This document shows positions 46,401 to 61,919 of a DNA stretch of 64,000 nt, piece after piece. The notes below the pieces were generated by a model. It was not told the origin of the DNA, ran no database searches, and worked only from the letters and a program-made list of their open reading frames with translations. Origin of the DNA: Nymphaea colorata (Eukaryota > Streptophyta > Magnoliopsida > Nymphaeales > Nymphaeaceae); the NCBI RefSeq assembly GCF_008831285.2, contig NC_045146.1:21197149-21261148 (forward strand), given 5' to 3'. A program made the translations under genes and the position numbers. Positions within the stretch are counted from its first letter, which is position 1; each line of letters begins with the position of its first letter.

Positions 46401-49400
46401 TCAGCAAGGAATTTGTGATTGAAAAACTCCTCAAATGAAAGCCTTTCAACTGCAAAATAGGAATCACAAAAATGAACAACTTCTCAGTTAAGCCACTAGA
46501 AGCAACATATTTTGAAATCAACGAAAGAAGCTTGAAAGATGCTCCTCTTAACCATTTGAATTGTGCAGAATTTGATGGTTACTTAGATGTGAACAGACGG
46601 AAAAGTGTAATACAACATAACACCCAATCTATCCATGTAAGCACTGCAAGTCCTGGTTAAGACAAAGCTAAATTGATGATTAGTTTACTTAACAAGGCAG
46701 CACCAGTTGATTCCAACTAGGGCTGCAATTTGCATGTCCAGAAACAGGAAATCAAGCACCCCACACACAAGTTCTATGCAAACAGGGTTTGCCTAACAAA
46801 ATAGCTCCAAATGGCTATTTAATGGCTGTTCTGGACCCACAGGGATCCCCACATGGTTATGGCTGCTGCTTTAAATTCACCTCGGTCATTTTCCTCAGGG
46901 AAGACATAGCTGCAGGTTTCACAGGTGCAGGGGTTGTGACAACACAGTTTGTCATTGGATGTGCTGCTGAGGTGTAGCTACTGTACCTCAGCAGCACATC
47001 CAGGAGAGCAGCCTCAAGTTCAGATTCTCCGAATGATATACATATACTACAAAATAAAATTAAAGGATGCAACTATGATTCATTAAAGTGGTCAGAAAGG
47101 GGTGACAGTAGTAATCAAAAACATGCAGCTACCTGGGTTTCGCCGTAAAAGACGTCTACACAAATCCACACAATCAGGATTCAGCTGTTGAAGAAGCTCT
47201 TTTGGAAATTGCAACTCTCTACACATCAAAATTTCTGGAAAAGCTGTTGAGGAGGAACTATTATCAAAAAAGGTTCGCCGTCACCAAACACGTTTTATGA
47301 ACTGAAAGTGTGACACAATCATGCATATATAAAATAACAAATAACCTGGAATTGATTATTCCCATGAAAAGGTGGACTCCCTGTAACCAATTGGAACAAT
47401 ATTGCACCCACACTCCATAAGTCTGCCTGCGGGGAAAAGTTGATGAGAAATTATGGTAGTATAAAACAAATTATGAATTAGACAGAAAATTTATGCAAAC
47501 AAAACCACTAAGATTTCACCTTAGCATCATACTTCTGCGACTGAATTATTTCTGGAGCCATGTACAAAGGTGAGCCACATAATGTATCAGCCAGTCCCTG
47601 GGGTTTAAGATACCTGCCCAAAAAGGTCACAGTATTTAGGACCAAGCAAATGGTTTCCATGCCACTAACTTGCTGTAGGAATACAACAGGAAGACCATTA
47701 ATACAAAGTCATTAGATATAACGAATGGATAAGGGGAGATTTTATGAAGAGAATAGCAGGTTTAGCTTAAAGTAGGTAATACAGACATGAATGGCTTGAA
47801 GAGTGAAAAACTATTAAAATGATAAAATAAAACGAATGGACAAGCAACAGATAACAATCATATCTTTGTTAATGAAAAAGCAAAGAAATATACATTTGAA
47901 TAGGCCGATAAGGTACAAGCTTTAGCCAGTGATATCAGTACCAAAACTATAGTAATTTTTATTTAGGCAACCCAACCACTAATCAGTTTGTTCCTTGTAA
48001 CAAACTTTGATGATGGAAATAAGCTTTGAAAATGAAACCAACCACTAATCAGTTTGCTCAGCCAGGCTTTGACGTTGAAGATAAGCTTTGGCTTTGACGA
48101 TGAAACCCGCTTGCACAGGTTTAAGAAAGAAATAAACCCCAAAATGAAAAGTTATGGTTTCAGCAGGACACATAACCCAGGAAAGATGAATGAAAAGCCT
48201 CTCAACCAGAAAATCATGAGAATAAGGAATCTGACAGTCCATAAATTGGAGGACTAAAAGATGTATTCACGAACCTAACGTCCCAGAATGTCTTGTGCCG
48301 ATATGGTACGATCAGCATAAGCAGTATAATTGCAAATGCAATATAAACATGCATTATCGTATAAATGTTAGACTGCAAAGAAAAGACTGCAGTAAGATGG
48401 AAGGCAGAAGTACATGCAAATGAAGAGTTGCTCGACTTTTGAACCTTCTTTTGCCATGAATAGGTGGTGAAATTGAAAGCATAACTTGGTCAAATATAAC
48501 TCTAAAACTATTAAGATTTGTACATATAACATAAAACCAACATATAGTGCATTAGTGCCTTAATTTTTGGAAGAAATTCTCGTTTCTAAAGCAACCACAG
48601 CTGAAACATGTAATAAATGAAACTGTCAACTAAATCAGGCATAAAGACATTGTTTTACAGATAATACCTTGCAAAGCCAAAATCTCCAATCTTGAGCACA
48701 AATGTGTTGCTTCCATCGACAAAAGAAGATTCTACAAGTTCCATCATAAAGATCAAAGAAACAGAACTAGCAACCAAATAATGATCAAATATCCATAAAT
48801 CTTATCCAGAACCGAAAAAGTCACCAACTAGGAGAAGAACGTACAAGCAAATTTCAGCTCCAACTAACACAGGAAGGTTTATAAATATCAAACCATGAAC
48901 TCTAGGTTAGGAAAGTAATAGGACCAACATAAAAGAGGGAGCTCATTGTAAATATCAGCTGCATATTCATACAAGCTTGTAACTTTGTTTATACATCAAC
49001 TGATAATATAGGTAAATGTTTCTGCTGTCAATAATACAGAACTTTTTATCAAAAGGGAAAGGGTAATATAAAGGAGACAGAGGAAGTAGAAAGGATCAAG
49101 AGAACACCCGACTGAATCACAGCTGGAAGGCAGTCTAATAGGAAAATCCACTTTGCCATGTGTCACCATCTTTACACATACATCAACCATTCCAAGTGCA
49201 TTTCTTCCATAGACAGACCTAGGATTTACCTGTATTAGTGCTTCTTAACCAATCCTAGTGGATGAAAGGAACATTTGTACCATCACACAACTACTTGAGC
49301 AATTTCATCTACCACACGACTAAAGGACCCTTCAATACCATGCTGCGTAATGGATCTTTCCCTGGAGTTTGCCTCGCTGTTTTAAAAGACATCAAAGTAG

Positions 49401-52400
49401 AAAGAGCTGGTGATGTCCAACAGAAAGTACTTCAGTTATAGATGTCATTGCAACATGCACCATTTAGAGAATCACTACCTGATCACTCAGACTTGTGCAC
49501 TGCATCCTAGCAGTTCAGTATATGACCTTGGACATGCTCACAAAACATACATCTATCTTTCACTGACCATTTTAATAAAAAAATTAAAAACATTTCAGTC
49601 AAGTAGAATTATATTAGAAGCATCTAACTCCAGATTATGGTGATGCATAAAGTGGCTGGAAAGAAAAGGAAGCTGGAAACAAGTAAAAAGAATCTTACAT
49701 AATCATTTATACCTGTGGCTTGAGATCTCTATGGATAAGGTTGTGTTTACGAAGAACTTGCAATCCTGATGCTGCAAAATAAATTGGTTGACCTCTCTAA
49801 GCATCACAAAACCATTTCTCTAATAAAAAGTCGTTCTACTATTAGTCTAGCAGTAAGATCAAAGCAGGCATACCAAGGTGTCTCATGAAATGTCTAACAT
49901 CAACCTCCGAAACGTGGCCCAAACGATGAATATATGCAGCAAGATCCCCACCAGTACAGTACTCCAAAACTAGGTAGATCTTCTCACCAGTCTGCATAAA
50001 TCCAATACATGAATAAACTTCCAGTTCATACACATAATGTTAGTACAGTTGTAACTCGGGAAATGTTTATTCAAGAGGAAAAGCAAGAGGATGGCTGGTG
50101 ATAATCACATCAAAAAAGGGAACTAACCACCTTTAACAATTGATGTCACAAAGGCAGAATTCAGCTTAAATTAATGTGCAGAACTGACAAGCACATTAGA
50201 AAACAGACAAACTTGTCTGCTATACATATTAAATGTTTATCAATTGTTTGCTTTTAGGCCCTCAAAAGAAGAATTCAGTGGCTAATAAACTATGCCTTTT
50301 TATATAGGCACATATTCACAGGCATGTTATGCCCTAAGTCACATGAATATGTGGTTTAGGGCCACATATCAGTATCTGAGCCAGAACTGCTTACGCCATA
50401 AACCCTAAACTCCTCATGACCTCTCTTCCACTTCTTCTTCAACCTCTTCGACCTACACCAGCCTCCACCAACATTACAATTTACAACAAGGTTGGTATTT
50501 TTTATTTTTCTTTCCTTTCTCTTTATTGTTTTCATTTAAACGTTTTTTTGAGGTCTTTCTCCAACCATTTCTGTCTTTAACGAGATTTTGTTGTTTTTTC
50601 AAGCTTTCTAGTTGGGATTAGTTTTGGCTCACTTTTCCTTCCAGAGCCCTATTTAATGAACTCGACAGAGTGCGCTAGCCTTCTCTTAATTCAACAAGAT
50701 TTCAGTTTGATTATTTCTCATTTCAGTTTGTGGAATATATTGTTTCTAAACTTTTTCCAAACATACTGTTCCTGATTTCAGTTTGTCCAATAGGTTAGTA
50801 CAATAGATCTAACAAGCTCCTTGTGATCTAATGTGTAGAATATATGTGATTTAGTCAAGTTACAGAAATATTTTCGTAACTGTTATGATATGAGACTTGT
50901 GGAACCTAATTTGTGAACCACATTGAGTACTATTTTTCACCAATCCAACTGTATAGATAGATGGAAAATGTATAAATTTATGGGATAAAGAAAATCACGA
51001 AAAGCAGATGCATATCAGATTTTATAAAGTTTTACATATTAATTGTTGTATAATTATATATCAACACTTTTAGAACTTATCTTCTTAAGTGTCATAAGTT
51101 CATATCTATTTCTCAAATTTATTGCTATAAAATATTAAATTTTTCATCAAAACAGAAGTCTCAAAGTGTCCCATGGACGTGAGTCAATTTGGAAAAAGGA
51201 AGCCATCATGAATTCTCAAAACACCAAAGAAATTTCACATAGAGACTGTGATGAAGAATAAAACCTTAGTACATGAAGACATGAAAAGTTCAAAGAATTT
51301 CCCCTCTCACTCAACTTTACCCTCTAATTTAATTTCCCTGTTCAAATTTCCAATGTAAGATGCAAAATTTGTTTGGCAACAAGGTACAAGATATTTGAAA
51401 GATGGAAGAAATCCATGACCACGAGCCTGCCATACAACGTAAATGGTCAAACATTGAAGGGGTTAATGCAATCTCCATAACATGACAAGTCCTCTATCAA
51501 CAGTCAACTATTTAAATTTTAAGCAAATTCACACGCTTCTAGCTTTTTCGATTTCAGCTGGCTTAGCCAATTTTCTATTCCCCACCTAATGAAGCCATAT
51601 CTAACCCCCTACATTTTTACCTTTTTTATCCAATGCGTTTGCTTGAATACAAGCAAGTGCATCTCTTAATCAACACAGGACAAAAATAGGACTTTCCCTT
51701 TTATGCGTATAAAGTTGGCACTTTATATTCCCACCAAATCAAGAATACAGGTAAAGATTACAGATCTCCAATGCAATACTGAAATCCAGGTATTTATTCA
51801 CGGTCTTACTTCATAATAAAATGTCTAACGATGCTATTCATCCTCAGCCTAGCCGTCAGGTATTTCACAAAACTCCCAACCACATTGCCTTATTCGTCAT
51901 CATCCGTAAACAACCATGACAGTTACACCAAAAGAAATTCAATCCCTGTTGCTTCCTGCCACCAATCGCCACCTCATTATGAAGCTCTGAGTGCCATCTC
52001 AAAAACCAATATCAGTTCGTCCATGACGAAGCCAAACAATTACGAATAAACGCATCCCAAACTATTTTACCAACCACACCCTGTCTGTCCTTCACTATTT
52101 CATACAATTACCTCGTCTTTATTTCCCATAATCAAGAAACTAGTTCCAAGGACAGCGACCTAAACACACACGAAGTCGACAACCAAATGAAAGCAAACGG
52201 CGCAAAGGATCGTCAGGAATCAAAAAAGTCGCCGCCTCCCATCCTCATATTTCGTTTAATAGCCGCAACAATCAAAAAACACCCAAAAATCTACTTCAAC
52301 AAAACAAAAGAAACGAAGAAGGACAACGGAATCGCTGGCCCATCCGCACTCACCTCGATAACGTCGTGCATCCGGACGATATTCGGATGATTAATCTCGC

Positions 52401-52608
52401 CCAGGATAGTAATCTCTTTCAATAAACTCTCATTGAGCTTCGCACTGAGCTGCTTCCGGTCGATCTCCTTAACAGCAACCACGTTCCCGCTGTGGACGTG
52501 CCACGAGCGCCAGACGACCGCGAACGATCCCGAGCCAATCTTCGGCCCCAGGATATAGTCACCGATCATCCTGTGCCCTCCATCTCCTCCTCCTCGACGG
52601 TCCATCAT
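43431..52608 (-). CDS. ATG1: ATG1 autophagy-initiating Ser/Thr kinase, two apparent one-base losses
   Basis: Thirteen exons on the minus strand: 52,608-52,354, 49,991-49,874, 49,771-49,713, 48,731-48,668, 47,613-47,520, 47,426-47,346, 47,243-47,133, 46,449-46,395, 46,300-45,894, 45,811-45,450, 44,770-44,479, 44,370-44,300, 43,670-43,431. ATG1 heads the ATG1-ATG13 kinase complex that starts autophagosome formation. Kinase motifs in order: [10 protein letters not shown] (from residue 24), VAVKEI (Lys47), [24 protein letters not shown] (Asp140), [36 protein letters not shown]. The C-terminal region ([60 protein letters not shown]) matches the plant ATG1 tail. Odd: exon 4 and exon 7 are each one base short of the conserved frame (near 48,717 and 47,232), so as written translation would fail after HRDLKPQN. 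Expected length would be about 736, like ATG1b/c. Either a pseudogene or sequence errors. Confidence 0.88.
46955..47003. repeat. hairpin in ATG1 intron 7
   Basis: GGATGTGCTGCTGAGGT (46,957-46,973) and its exact reverse complement (46,985-47,001) enclose an 11-base loop; two more weak pairs extend the base. It lies in the intron between ATG1 exons 7 and 8 and can fold in transcripts of either strand. Confidence 0.75.
49992..52353 (-). other. ATG1 intron 1
   Basis: A 2.36-kb intron between the exon for the kinase N-lobe and the exon for the hinge. AT-rich, no gene or recognisable element inside; 50,410-50,470 is a CT-rich stretch. Confidence 0.6.
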
Positions 52609-52920
52609 CCCCTCCCTTTCGCCCCCTCGCTGCTGCACCGGCGTCTGCTCAATCTCTCCCGGATAGAGCAACGAACCCCAACCCCTCGCTCTCGGCGGGG
52701 CGAAGGAAAGGTTGCAGAGGAAGCGGCGAGAAGGAAGAAGAGAAAAAGGGGCCATGGAATCGTAGTTGGACTCCGAGTGGGAAAGAGCGGGGAAACCTGA
52801 GAGGAGGATGACTCCACGAGTCGGAGTTGATCGAGGAGGGGCAAGCATACCAGAAAAGGGACGGTGGCGATACACAAACAACGTTCTGAAATTACCTTTT
52901 ACGGTCCAATTTTTTAGCAC

Positions 52921-55900
52921 AATTCTTTAAAAGAGATTATCTTTTATAATTTTAAAATGAGGATCAAATTTAAAATTATATATATTAAGAAAAAAAAAAC
53001 AAAATCCCTCGTATAAGCGTAACACCCAAATTACCTTATATTCTTTGTTTCTTGTCTCAAATCAGCTTTTAATTGACAGCTTCTAAGAAAATGCTATGGT
53101 TTTGTTAGAAAATTCGTAGAAAGCAACTTCTTTTTAATTAGAGATAAAAAAAAAAAAGTAAACTTGAAAATTACTTTTCAAAAAAAACTGAAAAAAATAA
53201 GAAATGCAAAACCCGCGCTTCTTCTTTTTTCTAAGATGCGTTTTTAAAAGCGTTGAAAAAAAAAAAATCAACCATGAAAATGGAAAAAGATTTGGCGGTT
53301 CAACGAATGTGAGAAATTCCGCTGATTCTCCAATCTCCCGTCCTCAAAAGTTCATGTGTCTAACGCCTAAACTTTTCGGAAAAAAAAAAAAAGATAACTT
53401 GGATTTTTTAGGCAGTCTAACTATTTTCCCTAAAAAGTTTCTCCGTCCGTACGCTTAAAGCATTTATCAGCTGAAAAAAAAAAAAAAAAAAAAAACTTGC
53501 CTTAAGGACTTGTCTGTTTTCCGTTTTCATCCTTTACTTGTAAGTTAGACTCAGTTCATTGGAGCTCATGAATTCCTCTCTTTCTATTCCTTTCAGTTTT
53601 AAAATAAATGCATTCTTTGTCCACTTTACTACCATGTTTATGTTTCCCCAACACAAGTTTAAGCTATTGAAAATTTAGTGTTATATGATATTCATGGTTC
53701 AGCAAACTAAGGACATTGAATCAAACCTAAGATCTACATTTGTGATCTTTCTTGTAAGATCAGGTCAGGGACGACCAAATTTTGGGTAACTTGATCTTAA
53801 TCATGAATCTATATCAGAATAGATCAGTAATAGTGAAACACCCACTTAATGTTGAAGGTATATCGTTTGGCTAACTGATAAAGTGAAACGGTTCTTAGTT
53901 GCCGATATGAACCGGCTTGAATATGAGGTAAACCAGAAGATTGAAAAAGTTTGGTGGAAAGTAAGGGCAAATTTGTTCATCTTTATGGGACAGGTATGCA
54001 TACGTCAATTACCTACAAAAACGAACGGATATGACAAAAGACCTCCTTTTGACGCATTTCTCGTGAAATTTTTTCAATAAAAAAGAACCGCTTAACTTTG
54101 AGAAAAAAAAAAAAATACTTTCATTTCATTTCTTTCAAATAACCGTTTAAACTATTCAAGTATTTTTATCATTTTATCATACAGCAAATTTGTACATTTT
54201 TTGGACTTGTAATTTTACAGAAATGCACTCGGATGCTGTGGTCAAGGACGAGCCATCTGCTGGAATTGATGAAGCCAGCCTGGTCAGAGCCAAAAATCTC
54301 CTTTCAGGGAAAATCTCGGCCGAAAAAAATAATAATAATAAACTTGTCCTATCGGGTTAATTTCGTGATAACATTAGGACATGTTTAAAATAACTGATTT
54401 TTAAACATCAAGGTTCAAAAATATCTGGACGATATTTCCTGCCAATCGTCAGAGAGCGCTTAAGTTGGTTGACTCACGAGGGCAGTTTTGCCATCATGAA
54501 AATTGATGACGTCGTTTCGGGTGAGCGTGGGGTAAGGCAAGAATCTTGGCCTCAGATATTCATATTTCTTGTCCTTCAATGGCGTTTCTGAATTTTAATA
54601 TATATATATTAAGTGGTGATTCTGCCTTTTTAAAGCTACCTAATCATTTACACATGGCTGTTTTATTTATAATAATGAATGATTAACAAAAATTTATAAT
54701 AATGAATGACTAAGAAAAAAAATTTCAATTTGACGAGAGCGGGTCATGGCTTTGTAATGCTTACGGGATGCTGCACGATCTAGCTCTATATCACCAATAT
54801 TACTAGATATGGAAAGCCCGTCAATTTTCATGCTTTTTTTAAAAGGCGTAGAATAGTGTTATTGTTAATGCCACAACATTGGCCTTGGCCTGAAGTATTA
54901 TTGTTAATGTCAGTGGTGAAGTCAGAAAGCTAAAAAATATCAAAAATTAAATTTTATAAACTTAATGGGGCACCCGTATATGAATAAACAAAAATTATAA
55001 AAAGGCACCCAGATACAAATACAACAATTTTTGTGGGCTAGTTTAAACAACTGCACACAGCCTACACGCGGCTCTACTTAAAGGGTTTAACGCACACAAT
55101 ATAAAGGGGCGATCAACAAAAAGTTGGAAAATTTCATCCATCGTTTCACTAATTTTAAGCACCCTTTAAAAAGCAAAGTTGTATAAGAAAAGGTAGCACG
55201 TTGAAAAATGACACTCTTTACCCATTCCATTTTGAAGAAGGTGACTTGTGCTTCCTCATTATCTTCTTCATGCATGCTCAATAAAGATACCGTTCATTTA
55301 CCACTTGTAAGTTTCCTCAATCCCAAACATCTTCTATATATATATATATAAAGACTTGTCTTGTAGCACAAGCTATTTATAGGCTAAAGGTTAAAAATAA
55401 GCCTAAAAACAAGGATGCGAATAAAATGGTACGAACAACAAGCATTAAGAAATGGATAGCTGTGCCACGGTGCACGCACGCACACACACACATATATATA
55501 TATATATATCCAACCAAGGGAATGCGTAATAGGCTGAATGTTCGATCATTCTTCACTTAACCATGACTAATTGGCAGGGATTCATTCTTATGGATTCAGG
55601 TTCCCTATTTGATAGCAAGGAGCAACTGAATAGTTTTATTTACCAATCAAAGAGTACCATATTCATTTAGGCTCCAAAAAAAAGGACAGCTATGCCTTGT
55701 TGGGCCGAGCTCATTGAGCAGCTAAATTTGGAAAGGCGGATCATGTCCTAGCTTAACTGGGCTGGAATATAGCTAGTGGGGTCTGGGCTGCTAATGGAAT
55801 CAATTTAGTTGAGTTGGGGACAAGACCCAACCCGCCCTATCGCAAACAATCTTGGCTGTGTCAACTACTATCATTATTTTTTCAGTTTTTAACAAATATT

Positions 55901-56731
55901 TGCCAGATATTTTTTTGTCTTCCAATAACTTTTAGAAGTATCTTTTCAGGTGAGTAGGCGGTTAACAACCTATCAAGAAAGAAGCTTGAAGACCCTATTC
56001 ATTTCCCCTGCTTCTAGAGTCTTGGGTTGTGTCCGTGAACTAGGTGGAGGACAGTACACCTTTTAAAGGGTGTTTTAAAAAAAGCTGTACAAGTATGCGT
56101 GCCTTGGGAATGAAAACACAATCCACTATCAACTGTTCCACTGCCCCCCAAGGAAAATCTCCTTGCTTCAAACTTATGGTAAGGAAAGGCTATCAAACAT
56201 AGAATTTCTTGAATTTAAAAAGGCATAAGATAATTAGCTCAACTAGATGTGCAGAAACCCTTGTGTTCGGAGCTAGGAGATCTTAATACCATCATCTTAC
56301 AAATTCTTTTTGGTCCCAAAAATTCTTTAAGTAGGAGACTTTTATTGGATTCCAAAAATAAAATAATGTTCTCTCCAGAAATAGAAGTCGCATCCTGGAC
56401 GAAGTCCATCTAATTTTGGGGAAATTTCAGCAAAGGTTCAAATTAGGGCTTAGATATCAATATGTTTGTTCTTATTGGATAGTTTGCTCATTAATGGGTG
56501 AACAAGCTATTCTTATTATAACAAGGCTTTGTCATGCATTCTTAATTCGATGGATCGAACCCTAGCCAGGGTTTAGCTCTCCCCCATATCCGGTCCATCT
56601 GCATTCTACTAGCTAGTGATCACGGTTGGTCTTGGAATAGGTAGAGCAGCCATTACAAGTCCATGAAACCCTTCTAGCAATGAGCTTCTGCAAATGTGGG
56701 TGTCAAAAAGCTTGCCCCTTGAGAAGGGGAA
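52921..56731. other. intergenic, no gene recognised
   Basis: AT-rich spacer with many A runs (for example 53,475-53,495) and TA/CA microsatellites near 55,340 and 55,480-55,510. At about 54,670-54,725 a short TTTATAATAATGAATGA phrase is repeated. No coding exon is supported. Confidence 0.45.
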
Positions 56732-56804
56732 GGGGATGTAGCTCAGATGGTAGAGCGCTCGCTTAGCATGCGAGAGGTACGGGGATCGATACCCCGCATC
56801 TCCA
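56732..56804 (+). tRNA. tRNA-Ala (AGC), copy 1
   Basis: A 73-base cloverleaf. The acceptor arm GGGGATG pairs with CATCTCC (one G-U). The D arm is GCTC/GAGC. The anticodon stem CTCGC/GCGAG encloses loop TTAGCAT with anticodon AGC. The T arm CGGGG/CCCCG has loop ATCGATA and the discriminator is A. A/B-box sequences TAGCTCAGATGG and GGGGATCGATACC are intact. A run of six T just after the gene is a strong polymerase III terminator. No intron. Confidence 0.97.
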
Positions 56805-57262
56805 CTTTTTTGGGTGATGAAAATTTCTTTTTTGTTTTTGTTTTTGTTGTTTTTTTTTTTTTTATGAACAGATCCAAGCTGGAAAAAGCAGGTGCATCTT
56901 GCCGAAGCCGTAAGCAAAGAAATTCAAGCATTCTAGCAACTTTATCGGGCAACGTTGAAACAGACCCTCTAAGCTTCCGAATTCCATTATCAAAAGCGCC
57001 ATTTTAGAACTTTAACTGATAATGATAACGATTGTGGAAGTTCTGCTTTAGCTTTTACGTTTAAGCAAGCGAAAAGATGAAGGCCTATAGCAGGACGCCG
57101 TTGGCTTGCAATCCTTTTCCTTCGATGGTTTTCATTGCAAAATCATGGAATGAGCATCATCTGATTCTAATTCTTTATCCATGGATGCTCAGTTTGTGAA
57201 TGTTTGAAAGAGTGAGCACTGGCTAAGAATGTTCTTGCTAGATTGGTAAGTTCTCTCTCTCT
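56732..57262 (+). repeat. duplicated segment, copy 1 (pairs with 61,847-62,382)
   Basis: Nearly identical to 61,847-62,382 apart from scattered substitutions and small indels. Homology begins at the tRNA 5' end (with only AA shared before it) and fades in a (TC)n tract. Apart from the tRNA there is no gene in it; short frames over the tRNA are shadows. Confidence 0.93.
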
Positions 57263-59390
57263 TTTTCTCTTGCTCCACAAGTTTGAATTTTATAATTGTT
57301 CTCCTTTTTCGGAATCCGACCACATGAATGTGATACAAATCAATAATTTGTTCAAGGAAATTCACTATGAAACCGTTAATTAATTCAAATCATATGTTTG
57401 AGGAAGTTTGAAGATCAAGCAACTATCTTTGTTTAAAAATTTTAGAAATCATATCTGTCGTCAAGAAACATGACCTGAAACTTGATTCCGAGCAAAATTT
57501 TCATATTATAGCTCGAGTTTTTGATTTTGGCCAGGAGATTTAGATTTAGCCGCTCGAATTGGGCAGAAAAGGCAGTTAATCAAAGTGCTTCCAACTAAAG
57601 GTAACATACACACACATATATATCTTCTGATTATCCAGAGATGTCCTTGTAATGAAGCACGAATGTGGAATGGGTGTCACCAAGCATTTTGGCCGTCTTC
57701 ACCAGCATCATGAGCGCCAATGCAATGAGATCAAGTTGCATGCACCAGTATGTGAATGCAACAAATATACACCCCTCAAAAAAAAGAGAGGGTTGGGGTA
57801 TTTTATAAATTTTCTATCATAAGGTGTACTTTTTGGTCTTTTAATTTTTTTTATAATGTCATTTTTATCCTTTTTAAAACCCTTTTTTTTCACTTTATCA
57901 AAGGTATTATAGTCATTGCATATGGGTGTGCATACAACCAGCTTGGCAATGCAATCATGCAAGGACTTTGTAAGTTGAGGACAAATTTCCCAAAGCCACT
58001 GGAAAGCTTGGGGCCTTGAATATATTGCATTTATCTATCTACTGAAATGACATAAATGGGTGGTTATATAAAAAAAAAATCAAACATGCACATGTTTTCC
58101 TTATGCTGTCAACAAATAAAAAAAAGATACAGATGCAAAAGTTGACCTGGATATATTGTGGGAAGTGAGTCACATGCACTTAACCCCTTTGCTCCCTAGC
58201 TAGCAACCACTAAACGTGAGTCTGACTATGAGAATGAAAGTAAGCTAATGGTGTCCGACAGTCAAATCTGTATTTTGATCTACTACAGCACTTTAATTAG
58301 GTTTTAGCATTAAATTATTTTGTTAAGTGGCTTGGTTCAAAATCGACTGAAATAATTGAAACATTTAATATCAATTATCACAATGCAGACAACACTTAAT
58401 TTATAAATGTAATACTTGTCCGTTCCCAAAGTCCTCAGGTGGAGAAGCAACGATTTTGCACTCTAATTTGCGTGTATTTTAAATAAAGCTACAGTTTTTA
58501 CTGAAGTCTCTAGGTCCAAACTTTTTCTTTATGTTCTAACGTAAAGTTGTTGGACAAGCAAAATAATCCAAAATAATTTCAGATACGTTTGTTGGCTTTT
58601 TGTTCGGCAAAAAAAGATAGCATTAATTATTCGAAGTGAAAGTTATCCTGTCATTAGTCTCAAGGGCAGCACTGGTTGTCTTAACACTGTGGATGACGAA
58701 TGTGTGAAAATTGCAAACTTTTATGGTCTCTGCGAGATCAGGCCAAGTTCTTGAGCTTAATGGCTACTAATTGCCAGCTATCAATAATTAATTCATCAAC
58801 CTTATCGCTAGAGGGGATCATAGAGTTGAGCTGAGATGTCAAAAGAGACAGTAAACAATTCCGTATTCCTATGTACAATTAACCTTCACATTGCAAATTG
58901 TTTCGAACAAAGTTGATCATCTAGTTAAAAAATAATGTTCGACCTAAGCCTCGAATCCCCCAACTCCAACCCCAAAGATTTTAAAACATTTCAGAAACCA
59001 AATTGTAAAAACAACCAAACTTTGTAATTCAAAATATTTACATTCAAAAAACATGATTCTACGTCATGAACTATTATCAAATCGATCAGCATTATCAAAT
59101 CAATCATTGTGTAGGGTTAAAATTTGACCTAAACAGCCCAAAAGAATGAGATTCCAAGACGACAGCCTTTTTCGTGAGCATGCGAGGATATGAACTGCAT
59201 CGCTTTTAGTCGATCCACTATGCGATCTACCACAACCAGAGCCAACATCTCGACAAGTTGACCAGACTTCACCACTCAACAAACGTTTCCCTTCTTATCA
59301 AAAGACTGGAAAGTGGTTCCATTGCAATCCTTTGCCAAATAACCACCAAATTTCAGGGTCACTTTCAATGCCAGAGCAGACCACCATTCA
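57263..59390. other. intergenic, no gene recognised
   Basis: AT-rich spacer upstream of the peroxidase gene; no coding exon or clear element seen. Confidence 0.5.
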
Positions 59391-59452
59391 TTGTCTATGG
59401 ACATGCGTTCGGTGCCCAAGTTGAGAGCAACTCCAGATGGATTACGAATTCT

Positions 59453-59459
59453 ATATAAA
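59453..59459 (+). promoter_or_regulatory. TATA box of peroxidase gene
   Basis: TATATAAAG lies about 60 bases before the start codon at 59,514, placing transcription start near 59,485. Confidence 0.65.
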
Positions 59460-59513
59460 GCTGCCCTTCACTTGGGCGTGGAAGACAAGAGTGCTCAGAA
59501 TTGGCGAAGTCCA

Positions 59514-61428
<1,915 letters not shown>

Positions 61429-61846
61429 CGAGTCATGCATGGATTTTTAAATTAATAGAAGTGTGTTCTTGTTTAGGTTCTACGTTTTTTTTTTCCTTCT
61501 AAAGTTTCTCATGAAATACTGTGAGCTTGTAACAACTAAAAGATGATAATGTTGCAGTGTGATGAGACTATTCTGTGAAAGTAGCTCCTAAGACATTATT
61601 CATTCAACTCTTCCGCCCATCTTTCTGATTATGACAGTGAATCGAGCTGGTTGAATAATTGATATGCAATGGACGTCCACCATGGCGACTTACTAGACAA
61701 ACTAGGAATAATAAATACCCGAGCTCGCATGCTGCAAAAGGAGTAAAGAAGGACTATTCGGATGTTAAACCAATTAAACAACAAAAAACAAACTCACACA
61801 CGTAAAAAATTATAATAACATTCAGAAGGCTTTTATAGATAACTAA

Positions 61847-61919
61847 GGGGATGTAGCTCAGATGGTAGAGCGCTCGCTTAGCATGCGAGAGGTACGGGGA
61901 TCGATACCCCGCATCTCCA
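61847..61919 (+). tRNA. tRNA-Ala (AGC), copy 2
   Basis: Identical over all 73 bases to the copy at 56,732-56,804, with the same anticodon AGC and a following six-T terminator. Confidence 0.97.

Noticed and set aside
56743-57007. Open frames over the tRNA-Ala copies, present at both loci
   Set aside because: They are translations of the tRNA gene and its flank; similarity between loci comes from the DNA duplication.
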